A stretch of 11,240 nt of DNA from Isohypsibius dastychi (lineage: Eukaryota; Tardigrada; Eutardigrada; Parachela; Isohypsibiidae): NCBI GenBank assembly GCA_034696485.1, contig JAQIWT010001341.1, positions 1 to 11,240 on the forward strand, given 5' to 3'. The stretch's first letter is position 1. Each line of letters begins with the position of its first letter. The notes beneath the pieces were generated by a model, which was not told the DNA's origin, searched no databases, and was given only the letters and a program-made list of their open reading frames with translations. The translations under genes were made by a program, and so were the position numbers. Below, in pieces: positions 9,096-11,240 of this stretch.

Positions 9096-9808
9096 ATGGT
9101 CAACCTGACAAATGTCCTGCTTCGGGTTGGCGGAACGCGATCGAGCAAATCTCCAAAGCCAGAATGGTTCTTCCGGCGTCAAGCGAAATACCGGATCAGT
9201 TCGGTAGATACCACGTTGCTTTTTCGTTTGACCGTTCAGCATGACAACTCGAAAATTCAAATTGATTGCAGGTGTTCCGATCGCGCCCTCGGAATTGTTG
9301 GACATTGATGCTGCCTTTTATGGAGAGAGCCATTCGTTATGCGTGGTGGGGGCGCGTAATGCGACCACGATATGGGCGCTATGTAAGCTGCCGTTTGTAC
9401 TTATTTTCTGAACTGAAAACTGAATTAAATTTACCAGGTAAGAAATTCAAGAATCGCAGCCGGAACACTTCCGTTCGGTAACACATATGAGGGAACGATG
9501 GAAAATTTGGCCAAAGTGAGAGCACTGATTTGACCAGTACTCCGAATATTACAAGCGAGATGTATTTTAGATGAATGTTCTGCTGAACAGACGAGTTTTA
9601 GCGGATATGGCAATATGGGAGCCTCACACATTTAAGGTATGTTTGTGTTTTATTAATCAAATTCATCCTCCAAAATCTATCGCTGCAGACCATTTCCACT
9701 TTGGCGAACAAACGAGCGGAAATGGACGATGAAATAGGCTTGTTTGAAAAGCTGTCTCGCCGATATCCGACCGATTCTGTGCTTGGGACGGACTATTTGA
9801 AGTGCTGA
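9096..9808 (+). CDS. MRPL20: Mitochondrial large-subunit ribosomal protein bL20m, 5 exons
   Basis: Exons 9096-9203, 9272-9382, 9438-9515, 9571-9636 and 9689-9808; introns of 68, 55, 55 and 52 nt, all phase 0. The joined CDS is 483 nt, 160 aa (human MRPL20 is 149). The identifying block is LNRRVLADMAIWEPHTFK (about 104-121), close to the family signature LNRKVLADLAIYEPKTFK. Upstream, FRSRPRNCWTLM aligns with the GRxxNCYxxA region and ERAIRYA with the following helix. The family LWINRI strand is read here as YVRNSRIAAG, without the usual Trp. The first residues (MVNLTNVLLRVGGTRSSKS) are basic and Ser-rich, as in a mitochondrial presequence. bL20m binds 23S-type rRNA and helps assemble the mitoribosomal large subunit. 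No single open frame is longer than the 120-nt last exon in the right frame, so the gene is easy to miss; other frames of exon 2 are also open. It is divergent from the Tudor gene and convergent with PPP4R2. Confidence 0.9.
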
Positions 9809-10302
9809 TTTGGGCATCGGGTTATATTTTGTATGACCAAAGACGCATCAGAAAAGTTCAAAAAAGTCATTTTGTTTTCTCACGATTTGTAAAAAGTGCA
9901 AAAATGAACGGCAGCAAGATCAGGAGCTAGAAACTGAAATCTACGCTACTTATTATCCAGCAAAGCTGTGCAAAAACAAAAGCGCGGAATGTGTTAGTTA
10001 AAGAGTCACTTGGCTTCAAAAATGGAACAAAACAAAAGCTGGCCAGGATTGAGATTGCTGTATCATCATAGGTGCCCCGCCGAGAAGTAAAGCCAAATTC
10101 CTACAAAAAAAAATCCGGTAAGGCTCACGTAATGTACAGAAGTTCCTTAAGCAGACTGCAATTCTTCGAGCAAGTCCGCCCTAATACTTCCACAAAAACA
10201 ATTTAGGTCTGCTAAGTGTCGTTTCTCAGATTTTGGACAGAAAAACGGTATCTGCAGGCCAGGAATAGACGTTAATTCAACTTCGACTCACCTTGTAATC
10301 AT
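9809..10302. other. Convergent 3' spacer between MRPL20 and PPP4R2
   Basis: This 494-bp stretch holds the 3' UTRs of two convergent genes. It is A-rich with no long open frame and no AATAAA on either strand. On the minus strand, 11 nt after the PPP4R2 stop, there is a strong 5' splice site (AAG followed by GTGAGT, GT at 10291-10290) with possible acceptors ending at 10252, 10212 or 10209, which would make a 3' UTR intron of 40, 80 or 83 nt. No RNA gene is recognised. Confidence 0.5.
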
Positions 10303-11240
10303 CTAAACTGCAGTGCCTTGATCGACGACGGCTTCCTGGTCGATTTGGATAGCCTCTCCAGCAGTTCCTTTAACGACTTCCGTCTGACCATTCTCGACTT
10401 CCTTGGCATCCTGAACAACACCTTCCTCTTCAACGCGAGCTTTCTTGGAAGCAGTTTCCGGTTCGTCAGTTTGTCGCTTAGCAGTTCCGCCGTTAGTTGC
10501 AGTGTTATCAGCAGTTCCTTCAACAACAGCAGGCTCAGGATTCGTCTCCACGGCAGTGGTGTTAGCAGCCCCCTGACCATTCTCCTGATGCTCGTCAATG
10601 ACAGATGATGAAACGGCGTCTTCCTGCTTGTTCCCGCTCTCGACTCCAGAAACAGGAACTTCTTGAGAAGCGTTCAGTTCCATGGGAGTTCCAGCTCCAT
10701 TTTCACCATTGGTATGATGTCCGTTTGCGCCATTCTCGACATGACCATTGGATCCGTTCTCATGGCCATTAGCTCCATTTTCATGACCATTGATTCCATT
10801 AGCGACATGACCATTACCGTTGGTGTCGCTTGTAGAAGTGACAGTCACGCACTGAAACAACCGGAAATGGAATTAAGATCCACAACGACTGACCACTTTT
10901 AATCTGGACGTACCTTTTCAAAAGCTCGTAAGAACTTGTCTCCGCGATCGTAATGCTTCCTTGGATCCAACAGCAATTCACAGATACGACCAAGAGTGAA
11001 TGGCGAGGACCTAAATAGCAAGAGGTGTCATAGTTTTGGCGACAATTTAACCATGTCTCCGTACTCTTCGAAACGGTTCAAACATCCAACGATTCTCTCG
11101 CGATATTCATCGAATGTGTAATTGTCAACATTAGGAACCGGTTCAAGTGACGAGATGGGCCGTTCAGCTTCGAATTTTTTGGCAACTTCGTCGAACTTGG
11201 CAATGATAATGGATTTCGCCTCTTCCCACGTGAATCTAGA
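10303..11240 (-). CDS. PPP4R2: Serine/threonine-protein phosphatase 4 regulatory subunit 2 (5' end outside the window)
   Basis: Complement exons 11240-11065 (partial), 11010-10914 and 10851-10303; introns of 54 nt (GTACGG...TTTAG) and 62 nt (GTACGT...TTTCAG). The visible part is 273 aa in frame to a TAG at 10305-10303. PPP4R2 binds the PP4 catalytic subunit and, with PPP4R3, forms the nuclear trimer that acts on gamma-H2AX and other DNA-repair targets and in centrosome maturation. The conserved region is clear: PVPNVDNYTFDEYRERIVG, then SPFTLGRICELLLDPRKHY and DKFLRAFEK (visible residues about 60-91), matching the family PFTIQRLCELL..PRRNY..TDKFLRGVEK. The rest is a disordered acidic tail typical of the family, with a basic KRQ...KKAR cluster (about 216-230) that may be a nuclear signal. 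It opens with an Asn-Gly-His repeat tract that I do not recall in vertebrate orthologues. About the first 70 residues are expected beyond the window edge. Only the 5' end is missing; no break is seen. Confidence 0.93.
10698..10823 (-). repeat. Asn-Gly-His-(Glu/Val)-Asn-Gly coding repeat in PPP4R2
   Basis: The minus strand encodes repeated NGHENGA, NGHENGS, NGHVENGA and NGHHTNGENGA units (visible residues about 102-144 of PPP4R2), based on a roughly 21-bp DNA unit seen on the plus strand as variants of CATTNTCATGACCATTNNYTC. Copies have diverged by several bases, so the array is older than the Tudor-gene minisatellite. The segment lies immediately after the folded domain, at the start of the disordered tail. 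Confidence 0.85.

Noticed and set aside
9030-9305. 91-codon minus-strand frame and the plus-strand frame running through 9204-9271
   Set aside because: The first is antisense to MRPL20 exons 1-2. The second reads through an intron; the spliced product matches bL20m.
10318-10608. Ser/Leu/Phe-rich plus-strand frames (also 10663-10902)
   Set aside because: They are antisense shadows of the acidic, repeat-containing PPP4R2 tail; the composition reflects its complement.

Overview
The window is nuclear DNA from a compact animal genome. It carries five protein-coding genes, all of them recognisable by family, broken by very short GT-AG introns. I reconstructed 22 introns; 20 are 52-68 nt, and the two exceptions are 103 and 127 nt. 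The gene set (a metazoan DDX19-type mRNA-export helicase, the TPR subunit of TFIIIC, a Tudor-domain protein, mitochondrial ribosomal protein bL20m and the PP4 regulatory subunit R2) points to a small ecdysozoan-type genome. A clade I nematode or a tardigrade would fit, but the sequence does not decide this. Acceptor sequences vary (CTAG, GTAG, GCAG, CCAG), which does not look like the strict TTTTCAG consensus of Caenorhabditis-type nematodes.

Layout: 1 to about 1436 has no gene I can support. 1516-3673 (minus) is DDX19, with 11 exons. A 581-bp divergent promoter region (3674-4254) separates it from GTF3C3 on the plus strand (4255-6833, 3 exons). GTF3C3 converges on a minus-strand Tudor-domain gene (stop at 6993; 5' end uncertain, 8634 or further upstream) with only 159 bp between stop codons. 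A second divergent spacer holding a homopurine/G-run tract leads to MRPL20 (plus, 9096-9808, 5 tiny exons). MRPL20 converges on PPP4R2 (minus, 10303 to beyond the window edge at 11240). Gene orientation alternates strictly - + - + -, so no polycistronic operon is present.

The genes are mostly housekeeping functions (mRNA export, Pol III transcription, mitochondrial translation, phosphatase regulation), with one gene that may be germline-related (Tudor). I see no mobile element, CRISPR array, rRNA, tRNA or new multi-gene system. The less ordinary parts are the fast-evolving Tudor gene (an internal duplicated module, a 15-bp minisatellite and two competing reading frames at its 5' end), the Asn-Gly-His repeat tract of PPP4R2, two stop-free 3n-length introns in DDX19, and a possible intron in the PPP4R2 3' UTR. 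All splice models were read by eye from frame continuity and remembered family sequences; no alignment or transcript data were used.
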